Counted from the stretch's first letter, positions 34,328 to 43,004 are shown. The stretch: 64,000 bases of DNA from Rhodoblastus sp963710275 (GCA_963710275.1 CAVPZS010000012.1:496001-560000), one strand, 5' to 3'. Notes: generated by a model from the letters alone, not told the origin. Made by a program: numbers and translations.

Positions 34328-36025
34328 ATGAGCATGAAGCTGCATATCGCGCGCCCCTATGTCGAAGCCCTCGTGGACAGCTTTCCCGAGCTGGAATCCC
34401 TGAAATCGCAATTGCTGTTCGGCGACAAGGTCGAAGTGCTGTTCGAGCAATTGTCGCCGCCGCAGGTCGACCGCCTGCACGACATCTATGGCGACGCCGG
34501 CCCGAAAATGCAGAGCCATCGCGCGCAATTGGCGACCTTGCGACGCATCTACGACACGAAGGCCACACGCTTCGCCGCCGAGGATCTCGAAGCCGTGGTG
34601 CCCGCCATCGTCGCCTTCCTGGTCGAGGACGCCGAGCGCGGCTGGCTGTTCACCATGAACGCCTCCGGGCGGCCGCTGCCCTATGTCGTGGCGCGGATCG
34701 ATTACACGCCGCCGTCGAATGACGAGACAGGCCGTATTTTCGTCGAGCTGAAGGCCAATTCCAAAGGCGAGCTCTCGACGGTGCAGGTGCGCGTTTCCGC
34801 CGGCGACATCGTCGGCAAGACGGTGGCGGAAATTTTCGCCGCCAAGGGGCTGTTGCGCGAAACGCCGGAGCTGATCGCCGCCTATGACGCCAATTCGCGC
34901 CATTATTTCGAGTGGCGCGCCCGCTATGGCGCGCAATTCACCGGGACCGGGCTCGGCTTTTTCGCCGAAGATCCGACATCGCAGCATCGCAGCAACGACT
35001 GGACGCGCAAGGAGGCGGTCATCCTGTCGTCAGGCGGCAATCCCGCGCGGCTGGTCAATGACGAGAGCCTTTTGAGCAATCGCGCCCTGACGCTGGAGCT
35101 GACCGGCGACATTGTCGGCAACTACCTGCGCAAGGCCGCGAAGAGCAACAATTACACGGAAGAGGACGAGGTCGCCTCGGCCAGTGAGGCGATCGGCAAG
35201 GACCTGTTCAGGCAAATCCCGGTCCATCCCTTCGTGCTGATGTTCCATCTCGACCTGCACCATTATGTCTGGGTCCATGTCGAGGATTTGAACCCCTATG
35301 TCTATCAGCCCGACCTCAAGCAGAAACTCGTGTTGCCGGAGGAGCAGACCGACCTGATCGACATTCTCACGGCCGAGATGGACGTGCTGATGGACGACAT
35401 CGTCGCGGGAAAATCCGGCGGCACGACGGTGCTTTGCGCCGGACCGCCCGGCGTCGGCAAGACATTGACCGCCGAAGTCTATGCCGAAATCGTCAGGCGG
35501 CCGCTCTATCGCGTCCATTCGGGGCAGCTGGGGCTCAATGTCGCGGCGATGGAGACGGCGCTGAAGGAGGCGCTGCTGCGGGCGCAACGCTGGGGCGCGG
35601 TGATGCTGATCGACGAGGCCGACGTCTATATCAAGCGGCGCCAGGATGACATGACCATGAACGCCGTGGTCGGCGTATTCCTTCGCGTGCTGGAATATTT
35701 CAATGGGCTGTTGTTCCTGACCACCAACCGGATCGACGACATCGACGAGGCCATCGTCTCGCGTTGCATCGCCCTGATCCGCTTCCATTCGCCGGACGAA
35801 GAGGCGCGCCGCCGCATCTGGGGCGTGATGTCGGAGCAATTCGCGCTCAACCTCGAACCGGTCTTGATCCAGACCCTGGTGGAGATCTACCCGCAGACCT
35901 CAGGGCGCGACATCAAGGGACTGGCCAAGCTGGTCGCGAAATATTGTCGCCATCGCGACACGCGTCCCGATCTCGACGTTTTCAAGCGCTGCGCGATTTT
36001 CAGGGGGCTGGAACAGGCTGCGTAA
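34328..36025 (+). CDS. AAA+ ATPase of unknown role in the nif island
   Basis: About 565 residues. The N-terminal 360 residues form an unrecognised domain (PPQVDRLHDIYGDAGPKM, DDETGRIFVELKANSKGE-like beta strands, FHLDLHHYVWVHVEDL). The C-terminal AAA+ module has Walker A GPPGVGKT at about residue 374, Walker B AVMLIDEADVY near 425, sensor 1 LFLTTNR, and an arginine-finger region (DEAIVSRCIALIRF). This is the Vps4/CbbX-like classic AAA form, not a sigma-54 activator: there is no GAFTGA loop and no DNA-binding domain. I start at ATG 34328 (GGAA upstream); ATG 34316 is also in frame. It probably remodels a protein complex; the target is unknown. Confidence 0.8.
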   Translation: MSMKLHIARPYVEALVDSFPELESLKSQLLFGDKVEVLFEQLSPPQVDRLHDIYGDAGPKMQSHRAQLATLRRIYDTKATRFAAEDLEAVVPAIVAFLVEDAERGWLFTMNASGRPLPYVVARIDYTPPSNDETGRIFVELKANSKGELSTVQVRVSAGDIVGKTVAEIFAAKGLLRETPELIAAYDANSRHYFEWRARYGAQFTGTGLGFFAEDPTSQHRSNDWTRKEAVILSSGGNPARLVNDESLLSNRALTLELTGDIVGNYLRKAAKSNNYTEEDEVASASEAIGKDLFRQIPVHPFVLMFHLDLHHYVWVHVEDLNPYVYQPDLKQKLVLPEEQTDLIDILTAEMDVLMDDIVAGKSGGTTVLCAGPPGVGKTLTAEVYAEIVRRPLYRVHSGQLGLNVAAMETALKEALLRAQRWGAVMLIDEADVYIKRRQDDMTMNAVVGVFLRVLEYFNGLLFLTTNRIDDIDEAIVSRCIALIRFHSPDEEARRRIWGVMSEQFALNLEPVLIQTLVEIYPQTSGRDIKGLAKLVAKYCRHRDTRPDLDVFKRCAIFRGLEQAA

Positions 36026-36038
36026 GCGGCGTGCGCCA

Positions 36039-36054
36039 TGTCGGCATCGCGACA
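36039..36054. promoter_or_regulatory. NifA site for the iscA-nifU-nifW operon
   Basis: TGTCGGCATCGCGACA, exact TGT-N10-ACA with extended arms, 63 bases above the -24 element. Confidence 0.85.
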
Positions 36055-36116
36055 CGGGCACGGGCCAGTCATGGAAATTCATTCCGTATCAATGCGGTGT
36101 GGGTGTGAAAACGATC

Positions 36117-36131
36117 TGGCGCGGCTTTTGC
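36117..36131 (+). promoter_or_regulatory. sigma-54 promoter of iscA-nifU-cysE-nifW-nifA2
   Basis: TGGCGCGGCTTTTGC then T, a near-perfect -24/-12 element 43 bases before the iscA ATG. Confidence 0.9.
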
Positions 36132-36173
36132 TAATCCCCTGTCGAAAGTTTCTTTCACCGGGGAGAGCAGGCG

Positions 36174-36494
36174 ATGATCCACTTGACCGACAGCGCCTTG
36201 AACGCCGTCCGCAACGCCATCAAGGGCGCGTCCGAGCCCGTCGAGGGCTTGCGCCTCAAAGTCGAGACCGGCGGCTGCGCGGGCAATAAATATCTGATGG
36301 GTCTGGTCAAGGTCCCGGACGAGCATGACGACGTGGTCGAGCGCGACGGCGTCAAGGTGTTCGTCGAGCCGGGCAGCCGCGAGCTTCTCGCCGGGGTGAC
36401 CATTGATTTCGTCGTCGCCATCGAGGGCGCCGGCTTCACTTTCGACAATCCCAACGCCAGCCACTCCTGCTCCTGTGGCAAGAGCTTCGGCTGA
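36174..36494 (+). CDS. IscA/HesB-family Fe-S carrier (copy 1)
   Basis: A-type carrier of 106 residues that receives and passes on Fe-S clusters. The conserved cysteines are in GGCAGNKY and the C-terminal SCSCGKSFG, the A-type ligand pattern. ATG follows GGAGAGCAGGCG. It is first in the NifA-controlled operon with the nfu-type gene, cysE, nifW and nifA2. Two more A-type carriers are at 43223 and 56632. Confidence 0.95.
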   Translation: MIHLTDSALNAVRNAIKGASEPVEGLRLKVETGGCAGNKYLMGLVKVPDEHDDVVERDGVKVFVEPGSRELLAGVTIDFVVAIEGAGFTFDNPNASHSCSCGKSFG

Positions 36495-36524
36495 AATACG
36501 CGACGCTAGCAAAGAGGCGAGATC

Positions 36525-36815
36525 ATGCAGACCGAAATCGTGCAAGAAAAACCCGTCGCGACGCCCTCGAGCGAGCGCCTTGCCCTCATCAATGCGGTGA
36601 TCGAGGAAGTCCGTCCCGCTCTCGTTCGCGACGGCGGCGATTGCCAGCTGATTTCGGTCGAAGGCAACAAGATCAACGTCCGCCTGACGGGCGCCTGCGT
36701 GTTCTGCAAGCTGGCCAGCGCGACGCTCGAAGGCATTCAGGCGAAGATGATCGAAAAGCTCGGCGAATTCGTCCGAGTCATTCCCGTGCCGATGGGTTTC
36801 AAGCCCGGCCATTGA
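36525..36815 (+). CDS. nifU: NifU C-terminal (Nfu) domain protein
   Basis: 96-residue protein containing only the Nfu domain of NifU: INAVIEEVRPALVRDGGDCQLISVEGNKINVRLTGAC followed by the cluster-binding C-X2-C (CVFC) and ATLEGIQAKMIEKLGE. The IscU-like N-terminal scaffold and the central BFD-type domain of full-length NifU are missing. This short form is usual in alphaproteobacterial nif clusters. A BFD-like domain is fused to NifE here instead. It lies between iscA and cysE in one operon. Confidence 0.93.
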   Translation: MQTEIVQEKPVATPSSERLALINAVIEEVRPALVRDGGDCQLISVEGNKINVRLTGACVFCKLASATLEGIQAKMIEKLGEFVRVIPVPMGFKPGH

Positions 36816-36842
36816 CGGTCCGGGATGACTGAGGGCAGGACC

Positions 36843-37601
36843 ATGGGGAGCGTCGCCGCGCCGATCACCAGCAACGCCCCGCCGGCGGCGCCCAGCCTCT
36901 GGCGGCTGTGGCGCGACGATGTCGCCTGCGTCAAGGCGCGCGACCCGGCGGCGCGCTACGCCTTCGAAATCCTGCTGACCTATCCGGGCGTCCATGCCGT
37001 GATCTGGCATCGGCTCGCGAACCGGCTCTGGCGTAACGGCTTCAAGTTTCCGGCGCGTTTCCTGTCCTGGTTCGCGCGGCTGGCGACCAATGTCGACATC
37101 CACCCCGGCGCGACGATCGGCCGCGGCTTCTTCATCGACCACGGCGCGGGCGTGGTGATCGGCGAGACGGCGGAAATCGGCGATCTCGTCACGATATATC
37201 ATGGCGTGACCCTGGGCGGCGTGAGCTGGTCTCCCGGCAAGCGCCATCCGACCATAGAAAGCGGCGTGCTGATCGGCGCCGGCGCGAAAATCCTCGGGCC
37301 GATCAAAGTCGGATCGGGCGCGCGGATCGGCGCCAATTCGGTGGTGGTCGAAGACGTGCCGCCCGGCGTGACGGCGGTCGGCATTCCCGCGCGGATCGTG
37401 CGCGAGCCGGCGCGGCGAGGGCTTTTGGGCGGCCGCATCAACCTCGATCATCACCTGATCGCCGATCCCGTGGGAGAAGCGCTGTCGATTCTGATCGATC
37501 GCGTCGATTTCCTCGAGGCGAGGCTCAGCCACATGCAGGGGCGCGCCAGGGCCGGGACGGTCCCGGAAGTCGAAACAACAAAGGAAGGCGCGGAATCATG
37601 A
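36843..37601 (+). CDS. cysE: Serine O-acetyltransferase (CysE/NifP-type)
   Basis: Makes O-acetylserine from serine and acetyl-CoA for cysteine, the sulfur source of Fe-S clusters. The left-handed beta-helix hexapeptide repeats are clear (DIHPGATIGRGFFIDHGAGVVIGETAEIGD, VLIGAGAKILGPIKVGSGARIGANSVV) with the catalytic HGAG region. A dedicated nif copy matches nifP of other diazotrophs. ATG 36843 follows GGGCAGG; ATG 36825 is an in-frame alternative. About 252 residues; its stop overlaps the nifW ATG. Confidence 0.94.
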   Translation: MGSVAAPITSNAPPAAPSLWRLWRDDVACVKARDPAARYAFEILLTYPGVHAVIWHRLANRLWRNGFKFPARFLSWFARLATNVDIHPGATIGRGFFIDHGAGVVIGETAEIGDLVTIYHGVTLGGVSWSPGKRHPTIESGVLIGAGAKILGPIKVGSGARIGANSVVVEDVPPGVTAVGIPARIVREPARRGLLGGRINLDHHLIADPVGEALSILIDRVDFLEARLSHMQGRARAGTVPEVETTKEGAES

Positions 37602-37939
37602 GCGTATTGCAGGACCTCGGAAAGCTGTCTTCGGCTGAGGATTTCTTCGCCTATCTCGACCTGCCTTTCGAGCCTTCGGTGGTCCAGGTGTCGCGTCTGC
37701 ATATCTTGCGGCGCATGGGCCAATATCTCAAGGGCAGCGAGATCGACGGCGCCTTCGAGGGGCTGGACGACTCCGCGATCACGGCGCTGTGCCGCACCCA
37801 TCTCGATCAGGCCTATCAGGATTTTGTCGCGTCTTCGCCGATCCAGGAACGGCTGTTCAAGGTCCACAAGGACGCCGTCGCGCCAAAACCCGAGCCGGCC
37901 GGCAATTTCGTGCCGCTCGACACGCTCAAGATCGTCTGA
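37598..37939 (+). CDS. nifW: NifW nitrogenase-stabilising protein
   Basis: 113-residue NifW, which protects or matures the MoFe protein, perhaps against oxygen. Family segments: LGKLSSAEDFFAYLDLPFEPSVVQVSRLHILRRMGQYL, and RTHLDQAYQDFVASSPIQERLFKVH. The ATG overlaps the cysE stop, so the two are coupled. The second nifA follows after 15 bases. Confidence 0.96.
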   Translation: MSVLQDLGKLSSAEDFFAYLDLPFEPSVVQVSRLHILRRMGQYLKGSEIDGAFEGLDDSAITALCRTHLDQAYQDFVASSPIQERLFKVHKDAVAPKPEPAGNFVPLDTLKIV

Positions 37940-37954
37940 GGCGCCGCCACCGCC

Positions 37955-39615
37955 ATGTCTGGAGCGATCGACCCGTCCAGCAATGCAGCGGCCGTTCCCG
38001 GCGGGTCAAGTCATGCAGAGCTGGCGCTGCAGGGGCTTTACGAAATCTCCAAGCTCCTGGCCACGCCCGGACGTCTCGAATCGGTGCTGTCGGACGTCCT
38101 CAGCGTTCTCGCGCGTTTCGTCGACTTGCGGCGTGGAATGATCGCGCTCATTGACGTCGCCGGGCGCGCGACGGCGGCCGTCGGCGTCGGCTGGGGAGAG
38201 GGCGATGCGCTCACGCATTTTCCGACCCTCCCGCAGCGGCTGGTCGAAAGCGTCCTCGCCACGCGACTTCCCGTCATTGTCGAGGATACGACGCAGGATC
38301 CGCTCTGCGCGGGATGGGGGACAGGGGATGGTCAGAGCCTGACCATGATCGGCGCGCCGATCGAGGAGCATGGCGACATTGTCGGCGCCTTGATCGTCGA
38401 TCGCCCCGACTGATGGCCGTCCGCTCGGCCGTTGCGACGAGGACGCCCGCTATCTCACCATGATCGGCACCATGGTTGGGCAGACCCTGCATCTCTACGA
38501 CATCGTCACCCGCGATCGCGAAAGGCTGATGGAAGACAAGCGCCGGCTGGAGAAGGAGGCCGCGCGTCCCCACGCGCGTCAAGGCGAACAGGCGCTGATC
38601 GGCATTGTCGGCGCGAGCCCGGCGATCCGCCATGTGTTCGCCCAGATCAATGTCGTCGCCCGCACCCACACCACTTTGCTGCTGCGCGGCGAATCCGGCA
38701 CAGGCAAGGAGTTGTTCGCCCGCGCGGCCCATGACCTGTCGCCGCGCAAGGACGGCCCCTTCGTCCGCCTGAACTGCGCCGCGCTGTCCGAAAACATGCT
38801 TGAATCCGAACTGTTCGGACATGAGAAGGGCTCCTTCACCGGCGCGCTCGGCAAACATAAGGGACGTTTCGAACTGGCGGACAAGGGAACGCTTTTCCTC
38901 GACGAAATTGGCGAGATTTCGTCGAATTTTCAGGCCAAGCTGCTGCGGGTCCTGCAGGAGGGCGAATTCGAGCGCGTCGGCGGATCGCAGACCCTCAAGG
39001 TCGATGTGCGCTTTGTCTTCGCCACCAACAAGAATCTCGAAGCTGCAGTGGAATGCGGCTCCTTTCGCTCCGACCTCTATTACCGCATCAATGTCGTCTC
39101 CATCCTGCTGCCGCCCTTGCGCGAACGTCCCGAGGACGTGACGCTGCTGGCGCAGGAATTCCTGCGACGCTTCAACGAAGAGAATGGCATGATGAAGCGG
39201 CTAACTCCGGCCGCCCTGCGCCAGTTGCAAGGCTGCCGGTTTCCCGGAAATGTGCGGGAACTGGAGAATTGCGTGCGCCGCGCCGCGGCGCTGTCTCGCG
39301 AGGACGCGATCGGCGACGGGGATTTCGCCTGCAATGACGCTTCCTGCCTGTCCTCGGTCATGTGGCGCGACTTCAGGCCGGCGCCCGGGGCGGCGCTGGC
39401 GACGTCGCCTCCGGTCGCCAATCCGACGGCCACTTCCGTGACGCGGCGGCCTTCTTATGGCGGTTTTGGGGGCGTTCCCGAGCGCGAAAAACTGATCGGC
39501 GCCATGGAAAGGGCAGGTTGGGTGCAAGCCAAGGCGGCGCGCTTGCTGAACATCACGCCCGCGCCAGGTCGCCTACGCGCTCGGCAAACATCACATTCCC
39601 ATCAAGAAATTCTAG
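37955..39615 (+). CDS. nifA: NifA nitrogen-fixation activator (copy 2, two frameshifts)
   Basis: Second NifA: GAF domain (about residues 20-165), AAA+ domain with GESGTGKE, GSFTGA and TLFLDEIGE, the C-X11-C-X19-C-X4-C linker, and a C-terminal helix-turn-helix starting QAKAARLLNI. An extra T near 38411 breaks the GAF/AAA junction and another change near 39560 breaks the last helix; the alternative frame there reads RQVAYALGKHHIPIKKF before the stop at 39615. The corrected length is about 553 residues. It lacks the long Pro-rich linker of copy 1. It sits in an operon that NifA itself should activate, so it may form a feed-forward loop. Confidence 0.9.
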
Positions 39616-39629
39616 AAACCCGCCGCGCG

Positions 39630-39645
39630 TGTCGCATTTCAAACG
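39630..39645. promoter_or_regulatory. Near-consensus NifA site before the ferredoxin-nifT operon
   Basis: TGTCGCATTTCAAACG differs from TGT-N10-ACA only in the last base and lies 52 bases above a perfect -24 element. Confidence 0.45.
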
Positions 39646-39696
39646 CGGGCCGTGGCGAATTCAACGATTTCCTGCGAAACCGCCCGCCAATTGCGC

Positions 39697-39711
39697 TGGC
39701 ACGAGCCTTGC
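39697..39711 (+). promoter_or_regulatory. sigma-54 promoter of ferredoxin-nifT-SIR2 operon
   Basis: TGGCACGAGCCTTGC then T matches the full -24/-12 consensus with no mismatch, 88 bases before the ferredoxin ATG. Confidence 0.95.
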
Positions 39712-39798
39712 TCCTTTTTGAGCGCTTTCGCGCCCGCCGGCTTTCGGTTCGTTCCCGTCGATCCAGCCGCGCGCGGGCCAGGTTTGAGGAGACTATCG

Positions 39799-39993
39799 AT
39801 GTCCTACAAAATCATCGCTTCGCAATGCACGGGCTGCAGCCTCTGCGAATTCGAATGCCCCAATGCGGCGATCAAGATGAAGGGCGACACGTTCATCATC
39901 GATCCCAAGAAGTGCACGGAATGCGAAGGCCATTTCGACCACGCCAAATGCGACGAAGTCTGCCCGGTTCCGGGCACCTGCGTCAAGGCCTGA
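39799..39993 (+). CDS. 2[4Fe-4S] ferredoxin (FdxN-like, copy 1)
   Basis: 64-residue bacterial-type ferredoxin with CTGCSLCEFECPNAA and a second cluster motif spread by an insert (CTECEGHFDHAKCDEVCP), the layout of FdxN. It is a likely low-potential electron donor for nitrogenase or NifB. ATG 39799 follows GAGGAG. It is nearly the same as the ferredoxin after nifB (42994). Confidence 0.93.
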   Translation: MSYKIIASQCTGCSLCEFECPNAAIKMKGDTFIIDPKKCTECEGHFDHAKCDEVCPVPGTCVKA

Positions 39994-40094
39994 CGGCTTT
40001 CCCGCGCCGACGCTGACAGCCGGCGCGGGCCGCTCTGACGCGACACAAGATCGAAAAACCCGCCGACCTCGGCGCCATCGAAGAAAGTCCATCC

Positions 40095-40310
40095 ATGAAG
40101 ATCATGATCCGGCGCGGCGAGAACGGGCTTTCGATTTACGTCCCGAAGAAGGATCTCGAGGAGCCAATCGTCGAATCCGAATTCGAAACCCTGTGGGGCG
40201 GCTGGATCAAGATCGCCAATGGCTGGGTGCTGGACCTGCCGGAGATGGCCGCCGACACCAGGCTGCCGATCACCATCGAGGCGAAGAAGCGGGCTGAGGA
40301 GGAAGCATGA
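40095..40310 (+). CDS. nifT: NifT/FixU protein
   Basis: 71-residue NifT: MKIMIRRGENGLSIYVPKKDLEEPIV, WGGWIKIANGWVLDLPEM. A small conserved nif protein of unknown function whose loss has little effect in tested species. Its stop overlaps the start of the SIR2-like gene by 4 bases. Confidence 0.95.
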   Translation: MKIMIRRGENGLSIYVPKKDLEEPIVESEFETLWGGWIKIANGWVLDLPEMAADTRLPITIEAKKRAEEEA

Positions 40311-41170
40311 ACGCGCCAATCCTGGACGAGGATTTCCTGAAACCCGCAGATGCGGAATCCCTGCTGGCCGATCTCGCGAAGCAATTGCGCGCCGGCCGGA
40401 TCATTCCCTATCTCGGTCCGGGGCTGGCGCAATTGTCCAAGCCTTCAATTCCCCTGACTCCCGAAGACCTCGCGGGCTTCTTCGCCGCCAAGGTCGCGCT
40501 GCCGCGCCGCGCCAAGGGCAACGCCTGGGCCGCCGCGCAGCATATCGAAAGCTTCAAGCATCGCGCGACCGTGGTGAAGCTGATGAGCGAGGCTTTCGCT
40601 GCGCCGGTCGAGCCCGCGCCGCTGCTGCGTTATCTGGCGTCTCTGCCACTGCCGATGATCGTTGACACTTGGTATGACAGCGCGACGCGGGCTGCCTTGC
40701 AGGGGCGCAGCGATTGGGGCGAGGCGCAAGGGATCAGCCGCGCCGGCATCGGCGAGGATCGCTGGTATCGTTTCTATGATTCCACCGGAGCGGAATCGAA
40801 CCGCGCCGAAGCCGAGGGCTGGAAGACCTTGCTCTACAAGCCGCATGGCGGCGTGACTCCGGCGAAGAATTTCCTGATCTCGGACGCCGACTATGTCGAG
40901 GTCCTGACGGATATCGACATCCAGACGCCGATCCCGGACGTGGTCAAGAATCGGCGCACCGATCGCCATTTCCTGTTCATCGGTTGCCGCTTCCACGACC
41001 AGATGCTGCGCACTTACGGGCGGCAGGTCACCAAGCGCTCGGCGACGCCGCATTACGCGCTGGTTGATCCCGAAAGACTGACGCTGAACGAGCGCCGCTT
41101 CTTCGCCACCGAGCAGATCGTTCCGATCGCCGTTTCCCTGCAGCGCGCCTGCGAGATCCTGATGGCGTGA
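40307..41170 (+). CDS. SIR2-like domain protein linked to nifT
   Basis: 287 residues resembling the SIR2-like NAD-binding fold: an N-terminal RIIPYLGPGLAQLS nucleotide-binding turn, SLPLPMIVDTWYD, LYKPHGG (like the KLHG/KPHG step of SIR2-type proteins) and HFLFIGCRFHDQMLRTYGRQ. No zinc-ribbon cysteines of classical deacetylases are present. It could bind or cleave NAD or an acyl-lysine; nothing in the sequence fixes the substrate. It is coupled to nifT (ATGA overlap) and followed by a strong terminator. It is a known but unexplained companion of nifT. Confidence 0.8.
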   Translation: MNAPILDEDFLKPADAESLLADLAKQLRAGRIIPYLGPGLAQLSKPSIPLTPEDLAGFFAAKVALPRRAKGNAWAAAQHIESFKHRATVVKLMSEAFAAPVEPAPLLRYLASLPLPMIVDTWYDSATRAALQGRSDWGEAQGISRAGIGEDRWYRFYDSTGAESNRAEAEGWKTLLYKPHGGVTPAKNFLISDADYVEVLTDIDIQTPIPDVVKNRRTDRHFLFIGCRFHDQMLRTYGRQVTKRSATPHYALVDPERLTLNERRFFATEQIVPIAVSLQRACEILMA

Positions 41171-41191
41171 TTTCTTTCTCCCGCAGCCTGA

Positions 41192-41218
41192 GGGAGCCGC
41201 TCGCGGCTCCCTTTTTTT
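41192..41218 (+). terminator. Intrinsic terminator after the SIR2-like gene
   Basis: Nine-base perfect stem GGGAGCCGC / GCGGCTCCC with a 2-base loop, then seven T, 21 bases after the stop. Confidence 0.92.
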
Positions 41219-41234
41219 ATGCCGCAAAAACTCT

Positions 41235-41250
41235 TGTCGGTTTTGCAACA
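41235..41250. promoter_or_regulatory. NifA site 1 for nifB operon
   Basis: TGTCGGTTTTGCAACA, exact TGT-N10-ACA, 101 bases above the nifB -24. Confidence 0.8.
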
Positions 41251-41273
41251 GGAAGAAAAGCGCCCGGGTTTTC

Positions 41274-41289
41274 TGTGCGCAAGCCGACA
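41274..41289. promoter_or_regulatory. NifA site 2 for nifB operon
   Basis: TGTGCGCAAGCCGACA, exact TGT-N10-ACA, 62 bases above the -24. The stretch between it and the promoter (41306-41343) is strongly A/T rich and could bend or bind IHF. Confidence 0.75.
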
Positions 41290-41351
41290 GGTGGGCCACG
41301 AGGATCGTTATAAGATATTGAAAATATAATGAAAAAAAATTTGGTAAGTCG

Positions 41352-41366
41352 TGGCACATGCGTTGC
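41352..41366 (+). promoter_or_regulatory. sigma-54 promoter of nifB operon
   Basis: TGGCACATGCGTTGC then T, near-perfect -24/-12, 36 bases before the nifB ATG. Confidence 0.95.
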
Positions 41367-41402
41367 TATTCCAGTCCCAGATCATGAACGCGAGGGTTGG
41401 AC

Positions 41403-43004
41403 ATGGATGATTCATCGGCACATCTCGAAGCGGGCGAAATCGGCGCCGGCGTCGATCTCGACGCGGTGATGCAGCAGGTCGCCGAACACAAGGGCTGCGG
41501 CACGTCTGGCGGCGCCAGCAAGGCCAGCTGCGGCTCCAGCGACGGGCAAAACGACATGCCTCCCGAAATCTGGGAGAAGGTGAAGAACCATCCCTGCTAC
41601 AGCGAAGAGGCGCATCATCACTACGCGCGCATGCATGTCGCCGTGGCGCCCGCCTGCAACATCCAGTGCAATTACTGCAATCGCAAATATGATTGCGCCA
41701 ATGAATCGCGTCCCGGCGTGGTCAGCGAAAAGCTGACGCCGGAACAGGCGGCGAAAAAAGTGCTCGCCGTCGCCTCGACCATCCCGCAAATGACGGTGCT
41801 CGGCATCGCCGGTCCCGGCGATCCGCTCGCCAATCCGGCGAAGACCTTCAAGACCTTCGAGCTGATTTCGAGGACCGCGCCTGACATCAAGCTGTGCCTC
41901 TCGACCAACGGCCTGGCGCTGCCCGACCATGTCGACACCATCGCCAGCTACAATGTCGATCACGTCACCATCACCATCAACATGGTCGACCCGGAAATCG
42001 GCGCGAAAATCTATCCCTGGATCTTTTACAAGCACAAGCGCATCGAGGGCGTCGAGGCGGCGCGGATCCTCTCCGAACACCAGCTGCGCGGCCTCGAAAT
42101 GCTGACCGAGCGGGGCATTCTCTGCAAGGTCAATTCGGTGATGATCCCCGGGGTCAACGACCAGCATCTCGTCGAGGTCAACAAGGCGGTCAAATCGCGC
42201 GGCGCCTTCCTGCACAACATCATGCCGCTGATCTCGGCGCCCGAGCATGGCACGGTGTTCGGCCTCACCGGCCAGCGCGGACCCTCGGCGCAGGAGCTGA
42301 AAGCGCTGCAGGACAATTGCGAAGGCGAGATGAACATGATGCGGCATTGCCGCCAGTGTCGCGCCGACGCCGTAGGCCTGCTGGGCGAGGATCGCTCGGA
42401 GGAATTCACCACTGACAAGATCATGGCGATGGAAGTCAATTACGACCTCGAGGGCCGTAAGGCTTATCAGGCCGTGGTCGAGAAGGAGCGCGTCGCAAAG
42501 GTCGAGGCGAAAAACGAAGAGGTCGCCAAGCTCGCAAGCCTGGAAAGCGACATCAAGGTGCTGACCGCCGTGGCGACCAAGGGCCAGGGCCTGATCAACG
42601 AGCATTTCGGTCATGCCAAGGAGTTCCAGATTTACGAACTTTCGACCTCCGGCGCCAAGTTCGTCGGTCACCGTCGCGTCGATCTCTACTGCCAGGGCGG
42701 TTTCGGCGACGAAGATTCCCTGGAGACGGTGATCCGCGCGATCAACGATTGCCATGCGGTTTTCGTGGCGAAGATCGGCGGCTGTCCGAAAGCGGACCTG
42801 ACCAAGGCCGGCATCGAGCCGATCGATGAATTCGCGCATGAATTCATCGAGAAATCAGCGATCACATGGTTCAAGGCCTATCTCGAAAAGGTGGCGAGCG
42901 GCGAAATCGTCCACAGCGTTCGTGGCGACGCGGAAATACGCCAGGGCGCGCTGATCGAGACTCATGAGGAATGGGACGAAAGGAAAGTCTGCAATGGCGT
43001 ATAA
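41403..43004 (+). CDS. nifB: NifB radical SAM FeMo-cofactor synthase
   Basis: Builds NifB-co, the [8Fe-9S-C] core of FeMo-co, from two [4Fe-4S] clusters with a SAM-derived carbide. The radical SAM motif CNIQCNYC lies near residue 85, followed by RKYDCANESRPGV and MTVLGIAGPGDPLAN. The C-terminal part (about residues 390-500, TAVATKGQGLINEHFGHAKEFQIYEL) is the fused NifX-like carrier domain. ATG 41403 (MDDSSAHLEAG) follows GAGGG; 533 residues, frame intact. It overlaps the next ferredoxin gene by 11 bases and heads a ten-gene operon. Confidence 0.98.
   Translation: MDDSSAHLEAGEIGAGVDLDAVMQQVAEHKGCGTSGGASKASCGSSDGQNDMPPEIWEKVKNHPCYSEEAHHHYARMHVAVAPACNIQCNYCNRKYDCANESRPGVVSEKLTPEQAAKKVLAVASTIPQMTVLGIAGPGDPLANPAKTFKTFELISRTAPDIKLCLSTNGLALPDHVDTIASYNVDHVTITINMVDPEIGAKIYPWIFYKHKRIEGVEAARILSEHQLRGLEMLTERGILCKVNSVMIPGVNDQHLVEVNKAVKSRGAFLHNIMPLISAPEHGTVFGLTGQRGPSAQELKALQDNCEGEMNMMRHCRQCRADAVGLLGEDRSEEFTTDKIMAMEVNYDLEGRKAYQAVVEKERVAKVEAKNEEVAKLASLESDIKVLTAVATKGQGLINEHFGHAKEFQIYELSTSGAKFVGHRRVDLYCQGGFGDEDSLETVIRAINDCHAVFVAKIGGCPKADLTKAGIEPIDEFAHEFIEKSAITWFKAYLEKVASGEIVHSVRGDAEIRQGALIETHEEWDERKVCNGV

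Noticed and set aside
34237..34330. A NifA site for the AAA+ divergon (TGTCGCAACCATCAAA at about 34290)
   Set aside because: The right half is AAA, not ACA, and the position is downstream of the plus promoter, so it is not a credible activating site for that gene.
38422..38440. Possible NifA half-site near GTTGCGACGAGG inside nifA2
   Set aside because: No TGT partner at 10 bases; coding sequence.
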